The notes under the pieces were generated by a model. It searched no databases and was not told the DNA's origin. It was given only the letters and a program-made list of their open reading frames with translations. A DNA stretch of 64,000 bases from Apium graveolens. Its lineage: Eukaryota > Streptophyta > Magnoliopsida > Apiales > Apiaceae. The DNA is taken from contig NC_133656.1 of assembly GCF_009905375.1 (NCBI RefSeq), forward strand, positions 233,315,111 through 233,379,110. The letters run 5' to 3'. This document shows, in pieces, positions 34,263 through 45,500 of this stretch; within the stretch, counting starts at the first letter, position 1; every line of letters begins with the position of its first letter. The translations under genes and the position numbers were made by a program.

Positions 34263-34688
34263 GTGAGTACCACATCTATAGAATATGTGATTTGTGTCCA
34301 ATTTATAAGTTAAAGCGCTACTACTATTTTATGCACCAACAAATCATAGAACTTATTATTTGTGAACTATTCGGATTGTAGTATTTGTACTTGGCTAAAA
34401 AAGGGATGCTAAATTTTTTTCCATCATGAAAATATTTAAGCATTTTTTTTTTTAAAACTAATAAGCTGAGATAACTATGCTATAGCGTATACATTACCCG
34501 AGCGGCCGAGCGAGTGGACTTTCCAAACCCCCAACGAACTTTTCACCAACTGTACACTCACTCCCACACTTCTATATATTTACACGATCGAACTATCCAT
34601 TTCTTTCTTGTAGTCAATTCGTCAAACACCTGGTGTGCACACTATTGGTCTACCGAGTTTGTGCTTTTCGTGAATCTAAGCTTCAAAA
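34263..34688 (+). promoter_or_regulatory. Upstream region of the mitochondrial-protein gene
   Basis: Between the solo LTR and the ATG at 34689. A TATATATT box at about 34573-34580 lies some 110 bp before the ATG and is followed by a pyrimidine/A-rich leader. The solo LTR ends only about 430 bp upstream of the coding start, so the promoter is short or partly derived from that repeat. Confidence 0.45.
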
Positions 34689-37600
34689 ATGTCAAGACCC
34701 ACATCAAATTTGATCATTCGATGTCTTCATCGCCATCTAATCTCTTCAAAACCCTCATTAAATTCCCACCCAATTGCTAATTTCACCGGCATTTCTCACT
34801 TTCTTGCTCACCAATCTAAAGTACAAACACACACTTTCACACCATGGATGTTTTCTGGTCGAAGAAATTATGGGTTACCTTCATTTTCGAAAATCTTGAA
34901 AAACCCAGGTCCTCAATTGAGCCCGAAATCTAGTTTGGGTTTGTTAGGGTTTAGGCAGTTTTCGAAAAAGGGGTTTAATTTGGAGGGAAATGCTTATGGT
35001 AAGTATGTTAAAGGGGCTGTTGAGAAACCGGTGAGTGCTGCGAAGAATGTGGTTTCGAGGTATAAGGAAGCTGCCGGGTTGCAGATTGAGGCGTTTTGGA
35101 AGAGGAATAGTTTGTTGTTTGTGGGTGCTGGTGGACTTATGGTGTGCATTTTTTTGTGGAGGGTTATGTTTGGGATCGCTAATACTTTTGTGGGGTTATC
35201 TGAAGGCATGGCGAAATACGGGTTTCTTGCTCTTTCTGCGGCAATCGTTGCGTTTTCTGTGAGTTTTTCTTTCTCATTGTTAGTGATAAGTACTGTCAGT
35301 TTGTGGCTTATATTGGAATTAGTGTATGTTGTCTGGACTCGATGTTTGTTGTATAACTTGTATTGTGTTATTGGGACAGCGGAACTTTATAATATAATAG
35401 GTGTATGGAGAGCTGATGGGGGATTTGAATCTGTTGTATAAAAACTTATCCGGGGCTAATATATGTTAGATGGGCTTACTGAGGATTTTGTCTAGTAGGA
35501 ACCTGTCTTCTACAAAGATAGTGAGAGTTTGAGTGAATACAAGTAAATCAGTAGATTGTTCTTTGGAGTATTGAGAGCACTTCTGTTGTTGATTATCAGG
35601 TAGTAGTGTCTGTGTCCTGTGAACTGTATATATATATATATATGTATGTATATATATATATTATTTGATGTACCATAAAATCACACAGTACTTGTAAGAT
35701 TATGTGTATATCATGACATACTCAGGCAATTTGGAATTGCATTTTTATTAATTTTGAGCATATTTCAATTTGAAAATACATTTGAAGAAGGTTCTTATGG
35801 ACTTAATACTCTCAGTCCATATTGACATTTGGTTGGAATCATTTACACACTCTGTCGCACTAGAAGAAACACATTTACATATATTCTTCTCCCTTTAAAG
35901 TCACAACGATTATATTGATTATCAATGGTTAGCCCTTGGCATCATGTTGGATAAATATGCACCCCACTTCTTTATGGTTTAATCTATAAATAAAAATTAG
36001 TGACTGGTGTTCCTATTTATGTTTTTGGTATGTGAAAGAGTTGTACCTTTTTTTTATTTAACTCAACGTACAAGGAGAAAACTAGTTACTCTCTATTATC
36101 CCCTATATAGTCAATGTGATAAATATCCCTTGTCAATGGTTGGCATTACGCTGAATATATATACACTTTTGTTGTTTGTAGTTTTGTTTATTAATTATTT
36201 AAATAGTGATTGGTTCTCCTTCTATTGTTTTTGCTATGTCGAAGGGCTTGTATCTCCGCTCAAAATTCATGATCAATCCCGACAAGGTCTATAGAATGGC
36301 GATGAGGAGGTTAAACACATCAGCTGGAATTCTTGAGGTCATGGGCGCTCCACTCACTGGAACAGATTTGAGAGCGTATGTGATGTCCGGAGGTGGTCTT
36401 ACTGTGAAGAACTTCAAAGCAGGGTTTAGGGGCAAGCGTTGTTTTCTTATATTCCCAATTCGAGGATCTGAGAGAAAAGGCTTAGTAAGCGTTGAGGTCA
36501 AGAACAAGAAAGGCCAGGTTTGTTGTTACTCACTACTTAATGTTTATCTATTTGATGTGATATCAATGGAATTATTACCAAAATTTGGTCACGTCTGATC
36601 TGTTTAGTAGAATAGACAAAGGCAGCTAGAATAATACTTTAATGGTTTAGAGGTTCTGTCATGACCTTCGTGTTTCCTTTATCTTGTATATAAGTTGTTT
36701 TATTACCTTAATCCAGAGCTGTTGAACTAATATTTAGCCTACTTTCTGTTACAATTTGATTATGATTTTTGCAATATAAATGTTAGATTGTATTAAAAAA
36801 ATCACCCTAACAATCTTTTGCAGCCTTAATTTACACTTCTTTGGATTCAGAATACTGCGATTTATGCATAATGCATTATTTTTCATATAAAGGCAAGTCA
36901 GTACTCATTTCAGAGAATAGAAGAGTCTTAACTCATTATGACTGTCATTTGATCTTGGACTCCAAATTTAGTTATGCGGATAACCAATTAGGTTGAGTGT
37001 GGTTTTTAAATTTTGATGATCTGATACGTGATCGTTTCAGCATTCCTCATCTCCACATGTCAAATATACGCACATCCCCGTGTTTTTAAAATACAGCCAT
37101 ATGACTCTGGAAAATGTAATTAACTCATTTTAGAATTCAATTTTTCCATGCTCATAAGAATTTTTAACATAAATTTTTCAATAGTTAGGTAAATCAAATG
37201 AACTTGTTATCAGTTTAAAATGGATTGAATTGATTAATTATAGTCAAAGTAGACCGTCTGTTCTGTTATAGAATGAACAGTCCTCGACAGTTTTACATTC
37301 ATATATTAAACACACTGACGTGTATGTATGATATGACCCCTATAAGCTATGCTACATATGGTGACAACTTTGAAGTGAATGATTCGAGCCTTATTCATAC
37401 CTTTCTTGTGTAAAGAATTCATCTCCTGAATACGCAGCTATTCATGATGTATCCCTTTGCACTGGTAGACTGGTATCACTTGACGCTTCATATACATCTT
37501 TTAATTGGATTAATTCTAATTTCTAAACCATTCTCTTTTATGTTTTGCTTTGCATGGAGTAAAAATTATTTGAGAAGTCATTGGGTTGTATAATGTTAAA

Positions 37601-37946
37601 TAAAAAAATATTAAAGAACAAGCATATATGCAAAGAAGTGTTGTGATATTGTCCTGAGATATGTACTTGTTGTTTGTAGTATGATATGAAGCTATTGGCT
37701 GTGGACATTCCCATGGCAGCAGGACCCGATCAACGCCTGTTTTTGGTTGGAGACGAAGAGGAGTATAAAATTGGCGGTGGATTGATAGCCGAACTAAGAG
37801 ATCCTGTTGTGAAAGCAATGGCAGCAGCCAAGGAGTTTGAAGATCGTGATGATAAAGAAGATGAGGAGGATGCTGAAAGAGAACTTGAGGAAGCAGAGAG
37901 AAGGCATCAAGAGGAAATCGAAAAGCTTGAAAGAGAGAAATCATGA
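34689..37946 (+). CDS. Probable mitochondrial inner-membrane protein, COA1/TIM21-like, three exons
   Basis: Exons 34689-35258, 36245-36517 and 37680-37946 join in phase 0 to give 369 aa. Splice sites seen: TCT|GTGAGT, a T/C tract then GAAG|GG, CCAG|GTTTGT and TTTGTAG|TA. The first 60 or so residues are rich in Ser, Arg and His with few acids, like a mitochondrial transit peptide. Two hydrophobic segments lie at about 141-165 and 174-190. The second exon encodes a beta-type domain (AGILEVMGAPL, then FPIRGSERKGLVSVEVKNKKG) weakly like the COA1/TIM21 fold used in respiratory-complex assembly and import. The C-terminus is a very acidic coiled coil (DDKEDEEDAERELEE). The gene model is strong; the family call rests on pattern only. 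A retrotransposon (element 4) sits about 345 bp past the stop codon. Confidence 0.8.
35627..35662. repeat. (TA)n microsatellite in intron 1
   Basis: Run of TA/TG dinucleotides inside the first intron of the mitochondrial-protein gene; likely length-polymorphic. Confidence 0.85.
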
Positions 37947-38291
37947 TGACTCTTTTAATACCCTAATTCAGCTGAAATTGCTTGTCAATGTCTGTTCTTT
38001 TTCTCCACTTTGTTTTGTTAAAGGAGGCCGGGGCCTTACTAATACAAAGATGAATGCATCTTGCATATGTATCAAGAGTTGTTTTACAAAGTTTGTATCC
38101 CTCACCTGCTACCCCTACCCCCTTGCATATTGAGTTTTTACACAACATTTTGATGTACCTGACCAAGGGAAAAGTGAACACTCACATCGGAAAAAGGACC
38201 AGAACTGTTCGATGTTGTTCATATTAGCAATTGTAATAAGAAAGGGAAGGAATATTTTGTTAGCAAGATGACAGAGAAAGATGGTTATGTT
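37947..38291 (+). other. Probable 3' UTR of the mitochondrial-protein gene
   Basis: Sequence between the stop codon and element 4. No clear AATAAA near the expected place; the element may lie within or just after the transcript end. Confidence 0.45.
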
Positions 38292-38510
38292 TGTTAAATA
38301 TATGCTTTAGGACTGAAATTATATTTAATAATGTGTTAAACTATTATTATAGTTTTAGGATTCAGTTAGGCAGATTATATATTAGCAGTTATGTATTTGT
38401 GCAGTTATAGCCATGTTATCAGGAGAAGTTATATTCTCTCTGTAGTTTAAATATTGTAAGTTGTTCATCAGTTAATAAAATATCTGTGTTTCTTCTAAAT
38501 ATAACTTACA
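38292..38510 (+). repeat. 5' LTR of element 4
   Basis: 219 bp, begins TGTTAAATAT and ends AACTTACA, identical to 42539-42757. Confidence 0.97.
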
Positions 38511-38566
38511 AATGGTATCAGAGCTCTCTTCTTAAGGGATCTGTGTTTGTACGTATTAGACAACTA

Positions 38567-41500
38567 ATGGATGCCGAATCTGGATTTTCTTCGATTGTTC
38601 CACCAGTGTTCGATGGAAATAACTACCAGACTTGGGCAGTGCGCATGGAGGCGTATTTGGATGCTTTAGATCTCTGGGAAGCAGTTGTGGAAGACTACGA
38701 AATTCATGAACTTTCTGACAATGCTACGATGGCGCAGATCAAAGCACAGAAGGAGAAGAAAATAAAGAAATCAAAGGTTAAAGCCTGTTTGTTTGCTGCA
38801 GTTTCAGCATCCATTTTTACTCGAATCATGTCTCTAAAGTCAGCGAAGGAAATATGGGATTTCCTCAAGTCTGAGTACAAAGGAAATGACAGAATTCGTG
38901 GGATGCAAGTGTTGAATTTGATTCGTAATTTTGAGTTGCAAAAGATGAAAGAGACAGAGACAATAAAGGAATATGCTGACAGGCTTCTTAACATCGGGAA
39001 TCAAGTCAGTTTGTTAGGTTCTTCAATAGCAGATTCCAGGATTGTCGAAAAGATTCTCGTCACAGTGCCCGAAAGGTTTGAGGCCACAATTACTACTCTT
39101 GAAAATACCAAGGATCTGTCAAAGATTACACTTACAGAACTATTAAGTGCCTTGCAAGCACAAGAGCAGAGACGTGCAATGAGACAAGAAGGATGTATAG
39201 AAGGAGCCCTACCAATGAAGCATCAAGACGATGGGAAAAATAAGAGGTCTGTGTACAAAAAGTATCATGTTTCAAGTGGAGAAGGTTCTACAACAGGTAA
39301 CGGGATCAGATTCGAAAATAAAAGACTAGGATTTAGAAAAGATTATCCTCCTTGTCAACATTGTGGAAAAAAGGGTCACCCTCCATTCAAATGTTGGAGG
39401 AGACCTGATGCTAAATGCAACAAATGTAACCAGATGGGACATGAAGCTATTATATGCAAGAATGAAAATCAGCAACAAGGTGAGGACGCTAAGATGGCTG
39501 ATCCAGAGGAGGAGGATCTATTATTTGTGGCTACTTGTTTTGCAAGTAGTGAAGAAAGTGGGAGTTGGCTAATCGACAGCGGTTGCACCAATCATATGAC
39601 AAATGACAAGGAGATTCTTCGAGATTTAAGGCCAACCAATATCACAAAAGTTAGGATTGGGAATGGTGATTACATCTCAGTAAAAGGAAAAGGGACTGCT
39701 GCAATTGCAAGTTGTTCAGGTACTAGGCTTATTTCTGATGTTCTTTATGTACCTGATATTCAACAAAACTTGTTGAGTGTTTGTCAATTAACTGAGAGAG
39801 GATTTAAAGTTATTTTCGAAGACAAACATTGTTTAATAAAAGATGCAGCCAATCAAGATATTTTTATTATTAGAATGAAAGGAAAGAGTTTTTCTTTAAA
39901 TCCATTGGAGGAGGAGCAATCAGCATTTACTATCAAGGAAAATATCACAGAAGTTTGGCACAAACGACTTGGGCATTATTATCACAAAGGGTTGTTGCAA
40001 ATGAAGTCAAAATTGATGGCAGAAGATATTCCAGATTTTGAAGATAGGATTTCAAACTGCGATGCATGTCAATTTGGTAAACTTGTTAGAAAACCATTTC
40101 CTAAGGTATCTGGAAGAGCAACAAGAAAACTGCAATTAATTCATACAGATGTTTGTGGCCCGCAAAGAACACCTTCTTTAAAAGGTAGTCTTTATTATGT
40201 TATCTTCATCGATGATTTCACTAGAATGTGCTGGATATTTTTCTTGAAGTTTAAATCAGAAGTAGCTCAAGTCTTTTGGAAGTTCAAAGCAAGAGTTGAA
40301 AATGAAAGTGGCTGCAAAATTCAGATTGTGAGATCAGACAATGGAAAAGAATACACATCAAATGAATTCAATCAGTTTTGTGAAAGTGCTGGCATTGAGC
40401 ATCAACTAACAGCTCCTTACACGCCACAACAAAATGGAGTTAGTGAGAGGAGAAACAGGTACATATTGGAAATGTCCAGATGTATGCTACATGAAAAAAA
40501 TTTACCAAAGTCGTTTTGGGCGGAGGCAGCAAATACAGCTGTATTTCTTCAGAATAGGCTTCCGACGAAGGCACTAAATGATCAAACACCATTCGAGGCC
40601 TGGTATGATAAGAAACCATCACTAAAATTTCTTAAAATATTTGGCTGTTTGTGTTTCACTTATATTCCGCAGAACAAACGTGATAAACTGGACAAAAAAG
40701 CATCTCCAGGTATTTTTGTAGGCTACGTTAATAAGGCCTATAAAATATTCGATCCACAAAGCGAACAATTTGTTGTTACCAGGGATGTTAACTTTGTGGA
40801 GAATGAGGAATGGAACTGGAATGACGTTGCAGAGAAGAAAAATCATTTGATGACGGAATTGAAATTCAATCTTCCTAGTTCAAGTACTGAAGAATTAGAA
40901 GAAAATGTTGACTTGCAAAATGAAATGGTGGATCATGTCCCCGTAAGAGGAACTAGGAGTCTGTCTGATATCTATGAACGATGCAACATTGCTGTTTGTG
41001 AACCTGCAAATTATGAAGAAGCAAGAAAAAACAAAAATTGGGTAGCTGCAATGAACGAGGAGTTGTCCATGATAGAGAAAAATAATACATGGATTCTAGT
41101 GGGAAGGCCTGAAAACAGAAAGGTTATTGGAGTCAAATGGGTGTATAGAACCAAGCTAAATGCTGATGGGTCTGTCAATAAACACAAAGCAAGACTCGTG
41201 GTTAAAGGATATTCTCAAGTTTTTGGTGTGGATTATTCAGACACTTTTGCACCAGTGGCTCGTTTGGACACCATAAGGCTTTTACTTGCGACAGCCGCTC
41301 AAATGAATTGGAGAGTCCATCAGCTGGATGTAAAATCAGCATTTTTAAATGGTGTTTTGCAAGAAGAAATTTACGTTGAACAGCCAGAAGGTTTTAAGAG
41401 GAAGGGAGAAGAGAACAAGGTATATCTTCTCAAGAAGGCTCTTTATGGTTTAAAGCAGGCTCCACGAGCCTGGTACAAAAGGATAGATGATCATTTGTTG

Positions 41501-42526
41501 AGCTTGGGTTTTAAAAAAAGCTTGTCAGAGGCTACTCTTTATGTCAAACGTCATTATGATGATGTTGTGATTGTCTCACTTTACGTTGATGATCTTTTAG
41601 TAACAGGAAATAATGCAGGCCTAGTTACAAGGTTTAAGCAAGAAATGAAGAAAGTTTTTGAGATGACAGATCTTGGGTTGATGTCTTTCTTTCTTGGTAT
41701 GGAAATTATGCAGGCTGAGCATGAAATTTTCATATGTCAGAAGAAGTATGCAAAGGAGATATTAAATAAGTTTAACTTTGGAGAGTGCAAGGCAGTAAGC
41801 ACTCCTATGAATCAGAAGGAGAAGTTGTGTGAGAATGATGGAGGTGATAAAGTTGATGAGGGATACTATAGAAGCATGATTGGTTGTTTGATGTATCTAA
41901 CAGCAACACGACCAGATATTTTGAATGCTGTAAGTGTTTTGTCCAGGTTTATGCATTGTGCAAGTGAATTGCATCTTAAGGCTGCTAAAAGAGTGATACG
42001 ATATATTAAAGGGACAAGTCATTATGGTATTAAATTTCAAAGAAGCAAGAATTTCAAGCTGGTAGGTTACTCTGACAGTGATTGGGGTGGTTGTACTGAT
42101 GACATGAGAAGTACCTCGGGTTACTGTTTTACATTTGGATCTGGTATGTTCTCATGGAAATCGAAGAAACAAGAAACCGTGGCTCAATCTACTGCTGAGG
42201 CGGAATTTGTTGCAGCAACAGCAACAGTTAATCAAGCATTGTGGTTAAGAAAAATTTTATTGGATCTTAATCTACAACAAAAAGCAAGCACTGAGATTTT
42301 TGTTGACAACCAGGCTGCCATTGCTATTTCCCATGATCCTGTGTTTCATGGGACAACTAAGCATTTCAACATAAAATTGTTTTTCGTAAGAGAAGTGCAG
42401 AAGGAAGAGATTGTGACATTAATTTACTGCAAGTCTGAAGATCAGTTGGCAGATTTGTTCACAAAGCCGTTTCCAGTGAGTAGGTTTCAGTTTCTAAGGC
42501 AAAAGATTGGTGTTTGCAGCTCCTAA
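38567..42526 (+). CDS. gag-pol: Gag-pol polyprotein of element 4 (intact, 1319 aa)
   Basis: I start at the ATG at 38567 (MDAESGFS), the first in-frame ATG after the primer site; the frame is open further upstream but into the LTR. Order: Gag (about 1-260) with the copia Gag core; two CCHC knuckles (CQHCGKKGHPPFKC near 263 and CNKCNQMGHEAIIC near 283); protease (LIDSGCTNHMT near 336); HHCC zinc region (HKRLGH, CDAC from about 463); integrase core with Asp, Asp (RSDNGKEY) and Glu (NGVSERRN) near 525-625; reverse transcriptase from about 855 with YVDDLL near 1006; RNase H from about 1165 (SDSDWGG, STAEAEF, VDNQAA). All catalytic residues I can check are intact. Stop TAA at 42524, 12 bp before the 3' LTR. 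Confidence 0.95.
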   Translation: MDAESGFSSIVPPVFDGNNYQTWAVRMEAYLDALDLWEAVVEDYEIHELSDNATMAQIKAQKEKKIKKSKVKACLFAAVSASIFTRIMSLKSAKEIWDFLKSEYKGNDRIRGMQVLNLIRNFELQKMKETETIKEYADRLLNIGNQVSLLGSSIADSRIVEKILVTVPERFEATITTLENTKDLSKITLTELLSALQAQEQRRAMRQEGCIEGALPMKHQDDGKNKRSVYKKYHVSSGEGSTTGNGIRFENKRLGFRKDYPPCQHCGKKGHPPFKCWRRPDAKCNKCNQMGHEAIICKNENQQQGEDAKMADPEEEDLLFVATCFASSEESGSWLIDSGCTNHMTNDKEILRDLRPTNITKVRIGNGDYISVKGKGTAAIASCSGTRLISDVLYVPDIQQNLLSVCQLTERGFKVIFEDKHCLIKDAANQDIFIIRMKGKSFSLNPLEEEQSAFTIKENITEVWHKRLGHYYHKGLLQMKSKLMAEDIPDFEDRISNCDACQFGKLVRKPFPKVSGRATRKLQLIHTDVCGPQRTPSLKGSLYYVIFIDDFTRMCWIFFLKFKSEVAQVFWKFKARVENESGCKIQIVRSDNGKEYTSNEFNQFCESAGIEHQLTAPYTPQQNGVSERRNRYILEMSRCMLHEKNLPKSFWAEAANTAVFLQNRLPTKALNDQTPFEAWYDKKPSLKFLKIFGCLCFTYIPQNKRDKLDKKASPGIFVGYVNKAYKIFDPQSEQFVVTRDVNFVENEEWNWNDVAEKKNHLMTELKFNLPSSSTEELEENVDLQNEMVDHVPVRGTRSLSDIYERCNIAVCEPANYEEARKNKNWVAAMNEELSMIEKNNTWILVGRPENRKVIGVKWVYRTKLNADGSVNKHKARLVVKGYSQVFGVDYSDTFAPVARLDTIRLLLATAAQMNWRVHQLDVKSAFLNGVLQEEIYVEQPEGFKRKGEENKVYLLKKALYGLKQAPRAWYKRIDDHLLSLGFKKSLSEATLYVKRHYDDVVIVSLYVDDLLVTGNNAGLVTRFKQEMKKVFEMTDLGLMSFFLGMEIMQAEHEIFICQKKYAKEILNKFNFGECKAVSTPMNQKEKLCENDGGDKVDEGYYRSMIGCLMYLTATRPDILNAVSVLSRFMHCASELHLKAAKRVIRYIKGTSHYGIKFQRSKNFKLVGYSDSDWGGCTDDMRSTSGYCFTFGSGMFSWKSKKQETVAQSTAEAEFVAATATVNQALWLRKILLDLNLQQKASTEIFVDNQAAIAISHDPVFHGTTKHFNIKLFFVREVQKEEIVTLIYCKSEDQLADLFTKPFPVSRFQFLRQKIGVCSS

Positions 42527-42538
42527 AGCAAGGAGGAG

Positions 42539-42757
42539 TGTTAAATATATGCTTTAGGACTGAAATTATATTTAATAATGTGTTAAACTATTATTATAGT
42601 TTTAGGATTCAGTTAGGCAGATTATATATTAGCAGTTATGTATTTGTGCAGTTATAGCCATGTTATCAGGAGAAGTTATATTCTCTCTGTAGTTTAAATA
42701 TTGTAAGTTGTTCATCAGTTAATAAAATATCTGTGTTTCTTCTAAATATAACTTACA
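42539..42757 (+). repeat. 3' LTR of element 4
   Basis: Identical 219-bp copy of the 5' LTR, followed by ATGTT. Confidence 0.97.
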
Positions 42758-42762
42758 ATGTT

Positions 42763-43253
42763 TACTTGTATTATCTTCTTTGTGATGAAATAAGTAGGCA
42801 CTATATTTATATTTGGCTATTGGTGATTGCTAAATATCCCACTCTTCCGAGTGAAGCAGCGGATGGTATTCTGAAAACATCTACATATTGAGAAGTGCCA
42901 CCATCGCAATGCATTTGCTCGTGTATTCCGAGTCTATTTGTGTTTTAGCTTGTTCGAACTAATCAGAGGCAACTATATCATTATAAGGCTGTTGTCTAGT
43001 TCTCCGTAGTGTCATTTAAGGGAGCTAGTCATAGTACTATGCTTATAACTTTTAATGCAAATTAACTGAAACCACCTCTACAAAATTTAAGGGAGCAAGT
43101 CATATTATATTTTACAAAATCCAAAAGTAAGTCAGTAATTAAATATAATTATTGGTGATATTTTTATAATTAGTTGATACTATCAATATAATTAGCAGCT
43201 GTTAAAAATCTGGTCAAACTTGAATTTAAAAACCCTTTTCTGTTACAAGACGT
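42763..43253. other. Intergenic between element 4 and the next gene
   Basis: Continues the interrupted flank of the mitochondrial-protein gene, then AT-rich DNA. No gene or clear repeat. Confidence 0.5.
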
Positions 43254-43263
43254 GGCGCCAAAT
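43254..43263 (-). promoter_or_regulatory. E2F-like site upstream of the four-exon gene
   Basis: TGGCGCCAAA; its complement TTTGGCGCCA fits the plant E2F consensus (WTTSSCSS). It lies about 75 bp before the ATG. Sequence match only. Confidence 0.4.
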
Positions 43264-43294
43264 AACCATCACATTTTTACAATTCAAAAGGAGA

Positions 43295-43295
<1 letters not shown>

Positions 43296-43335
<40 letters not shown>
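43296..43335. repeat. (GA)n microsatellite in the 5' UTR
   Basis: About 20 GA units directly before the ATG of the four-exon gene; a CT then CA run follows in its first intron (about 43476-43512). Confidence 0.9.
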
Positions 43336-43341
<6 letters not shown>

Positions 43342-43475
43342 TTGCAGTGCTGCGGAGAATTTGAAGCAGAAAGCCGGAAGTACAAGACTAAGCTACTGAC
43401 GATACAAAAGTACCTCGATTTCTGTGTTAACCACAAACATTCCGATCTCACCGCCGATCAGCTCAGAAAGGTCTA

Positions 43476-43512
<37 letters not shown>

Positions 43513-44838
43513 ACCGGTACAATTTTAGAATCTGATAAGCTTAGTGATATGTTCTGCGATTAGCTCGATTTCAATTTTTTTAGGTTTTGTCGATTTAAAT
43601 ACTTGAATCATCTATTCATTAGTTCTAATTTCACAAGTTTATGTGTGGAAGCGTTTGTTCTCTGTTGATTTTGCGAATTATAATATGCTCTAATTGTGTT
43701 TGATATTTAGTGGATCGATCACTCAAAACTTGCGATTTCAGTTTCTAAATCATCGTAGTTTTGTTTACATTAATTTCACAGATTATCAGCATTCACGGAT
43801 TCAAATCGCTGCATAAAGTTAAAAAGGCAAGCTGATTTCATAATTATACATACTTACATATATGTTCATATATTGATTCCTTGATTTAGTTTTAATTGTT
43901 GCTGTGTGTGTGTGTCTAAGATCGGTGAATTGTGGTTCTGAATTGTCGATAGGAGGTGCTGATTGATGTGGTAGACTCGATTAAGCTGATGGATCTGACT
44001 CGCTCTACTATCAATGATGATAACGTGTCATCTGACGCGTTTATCACTTCTCAGGAGGCGATTAAGGACCTAATCTGCCTTAACTGGATTGAATGCTCTG
44101 TGACTTCCTTTAAAACGGTGAACTACGACCTGATCAGTCTTCAGAATGCTAGTACCATTGGTTTGAAATCGTTTTCAACGAAGAAGAGGCGGACAAAGAT
44201 GATCAAATCAAAAGAAGAAATTCAACAGGTTTGCTCATTGGCCTCTGGTGATCAGTGTTCTGTTGCTAAGGGGACCATCAACATCGCTGACTGTGCTGCT
44301 GCTGATTATCGCAGTTCGTCTTCTTTGTTGGTAAATTACTTGCATCTTGACCGGTTCTGTAATTATTTTGCTTTCTGAATAATTTTATATTCGATATTGA
44401 TAATGTCTGTGACTTTGAATAATTGATTCCCTTAGTATTGGGCTACTCCATTCACTTGCGCTTGTTTTAGCATGAAACAGTTTCAGCTGGTAATTTTTAG
44501 TCAGTGATAGGACTTCTGTTGATATTTAATAGTAATACGCATATAGTAATCTGCTGGTGTTTTTGTAGTAGAGATTGAATGGAGTGATGATTTGGATCTC
44601 ATGAAACAGATCCTCTGTTACTGTCTCTTTACATTAATTGTCACATATATTTTTCAATTGTTTTGGCCAACTAACAATAGCAGCCCCCCCCCCCCCCCTC
44701 TTTCTTTGCGTGTTTCGCATTTAGATGGTTAATCACTGTTTTGAATTGTGATATGTCTGACAGCCAGAAGAGGGTGAAGCACGACCCATACGCAAACAAC
44801 AAGCATCAGGAAGGCTGGAAGGTTATATTAGGGTCTGA
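43336..44838 (+). CDS. Plant protein of unknown function, four exons, 210 aa
   Basis: Exons 43336-43470, 43782-43826, 43953-44330 and 44764-44838, all in phase 0, give 210 aa ending at TGA 44836-44838. Splice sites: AAAG|GTCTAT, TTTCACAG|AT, AAAAAG|GCAAGC (a GC donor), GATAG|GAGG, TTTGTTG|GTAAAT and TCTGACAG|CC. The protein starts MELQCCGEFEAESRKYK, is helical and Lys-rich at the N-terminus, has a central helical region (VLIDVVDSIKLMDLT, EAIKDLICLNW) and a basic patch (STKKRRTKMIKSKEE) that could be a nuclear signal. I do not recognise the family. Clean phase-0 joins, retained frame and a codon-like sequence support a real gene. The (GA)n tract forms its leader. Confidence 0.7.
44684..44698. 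repeat. Poly-C run in the last intron
   Basis: Fifteen consecutive C residues about 65 bp before the last 3' splice site; length may be a sequencing or assembly uncertainty. Confidence 0.85.
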
Positions 44839-45500
44839 TCGTTTGAATTTCAGAAGAGAAGAAAAGCAACAATCAGCCAAGTAGTAAAAAAAATTGATGC
44901 TCTCTCTGTATACAGTTAATTAATTTCGCAATTATATGTTTCTTAATGTTGTGATCCTTATCACTTGTCAATAGAAAGTAGAAACTCCAGTCAACTTTTA
45001 AATCTATATATATAAATACTACATTTTCTTCTTATTTCTTGGAGAGTTGCCTTCTGGAAAATGGGCTTTACTTCCAGGATGCCCCCTGTTTATCAATGAT
45101 GTTTATTAACATGTCAAGATCATCATAAATGAGCTAATTTGTGCCTATATTCGCTACATTTTAAAATTTAAAAATTGATGTTAAACATATAAAAATTGGA
45201 CAATTCAATAGCCCGAAGAACCAATAAGGAGAGTGAAATCATCATTATATACAGAAAATAGAAGAAATTCCACAACTACAGTTGAAGCCTCGACAAAAAA
45301 ACTTAATTTGCTTTACCACGAAATCTAAAAACTTGGTTTGCTTTACCACGAAGTCTAGTTAGCTAGTGCACACTGAAGATCAAGATACTTGTCCCAACCA
45401 CATTCTTTGAACTTTACCCTATTAAACTAACACAATATGAAGCTACCGGCGGGTATAAAAGAAAGAACAAAGAGGTCCCCTAAAAGTTGTATACTGAATG
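44839..45500. other. 3' flank of the four-exon gene up to element 3
   Basis: 3' UTR and intergenic DNA. No further gene seen. Confidence 0.5.

Larger units (their letters stand above)
38292..42757 (+). mobile_element. Element 4: intact, very young Ty1/copia retrotransposon
   Basis: 4466 bp; LTRs of 219 bp that are identical by eye; TG/CA ends; perfect ATGTT duplication (38287-38291, 42758-42762). Primer binding site TGGTATCAGAGC at 38513-38524 and purine tract AGCAAGGAGGAG against the 3' LTR. One uninterrupted gag-pol frame. Everything needed for autonomous movement is present. Short LTRs and a single fused ORF set it apart from the three SIRE-type elements. It lies in the same orientation as, and just downstream of, the mitochondrial-protein gene. 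Confidence 0.97.

Noticed and set aside
36007..36294. 95-codon frame in intron 1 of the mitochondrial-protein gene
   Set aside because: Overlaps the splice-defined intron and exon 2 in another frame; no family features.
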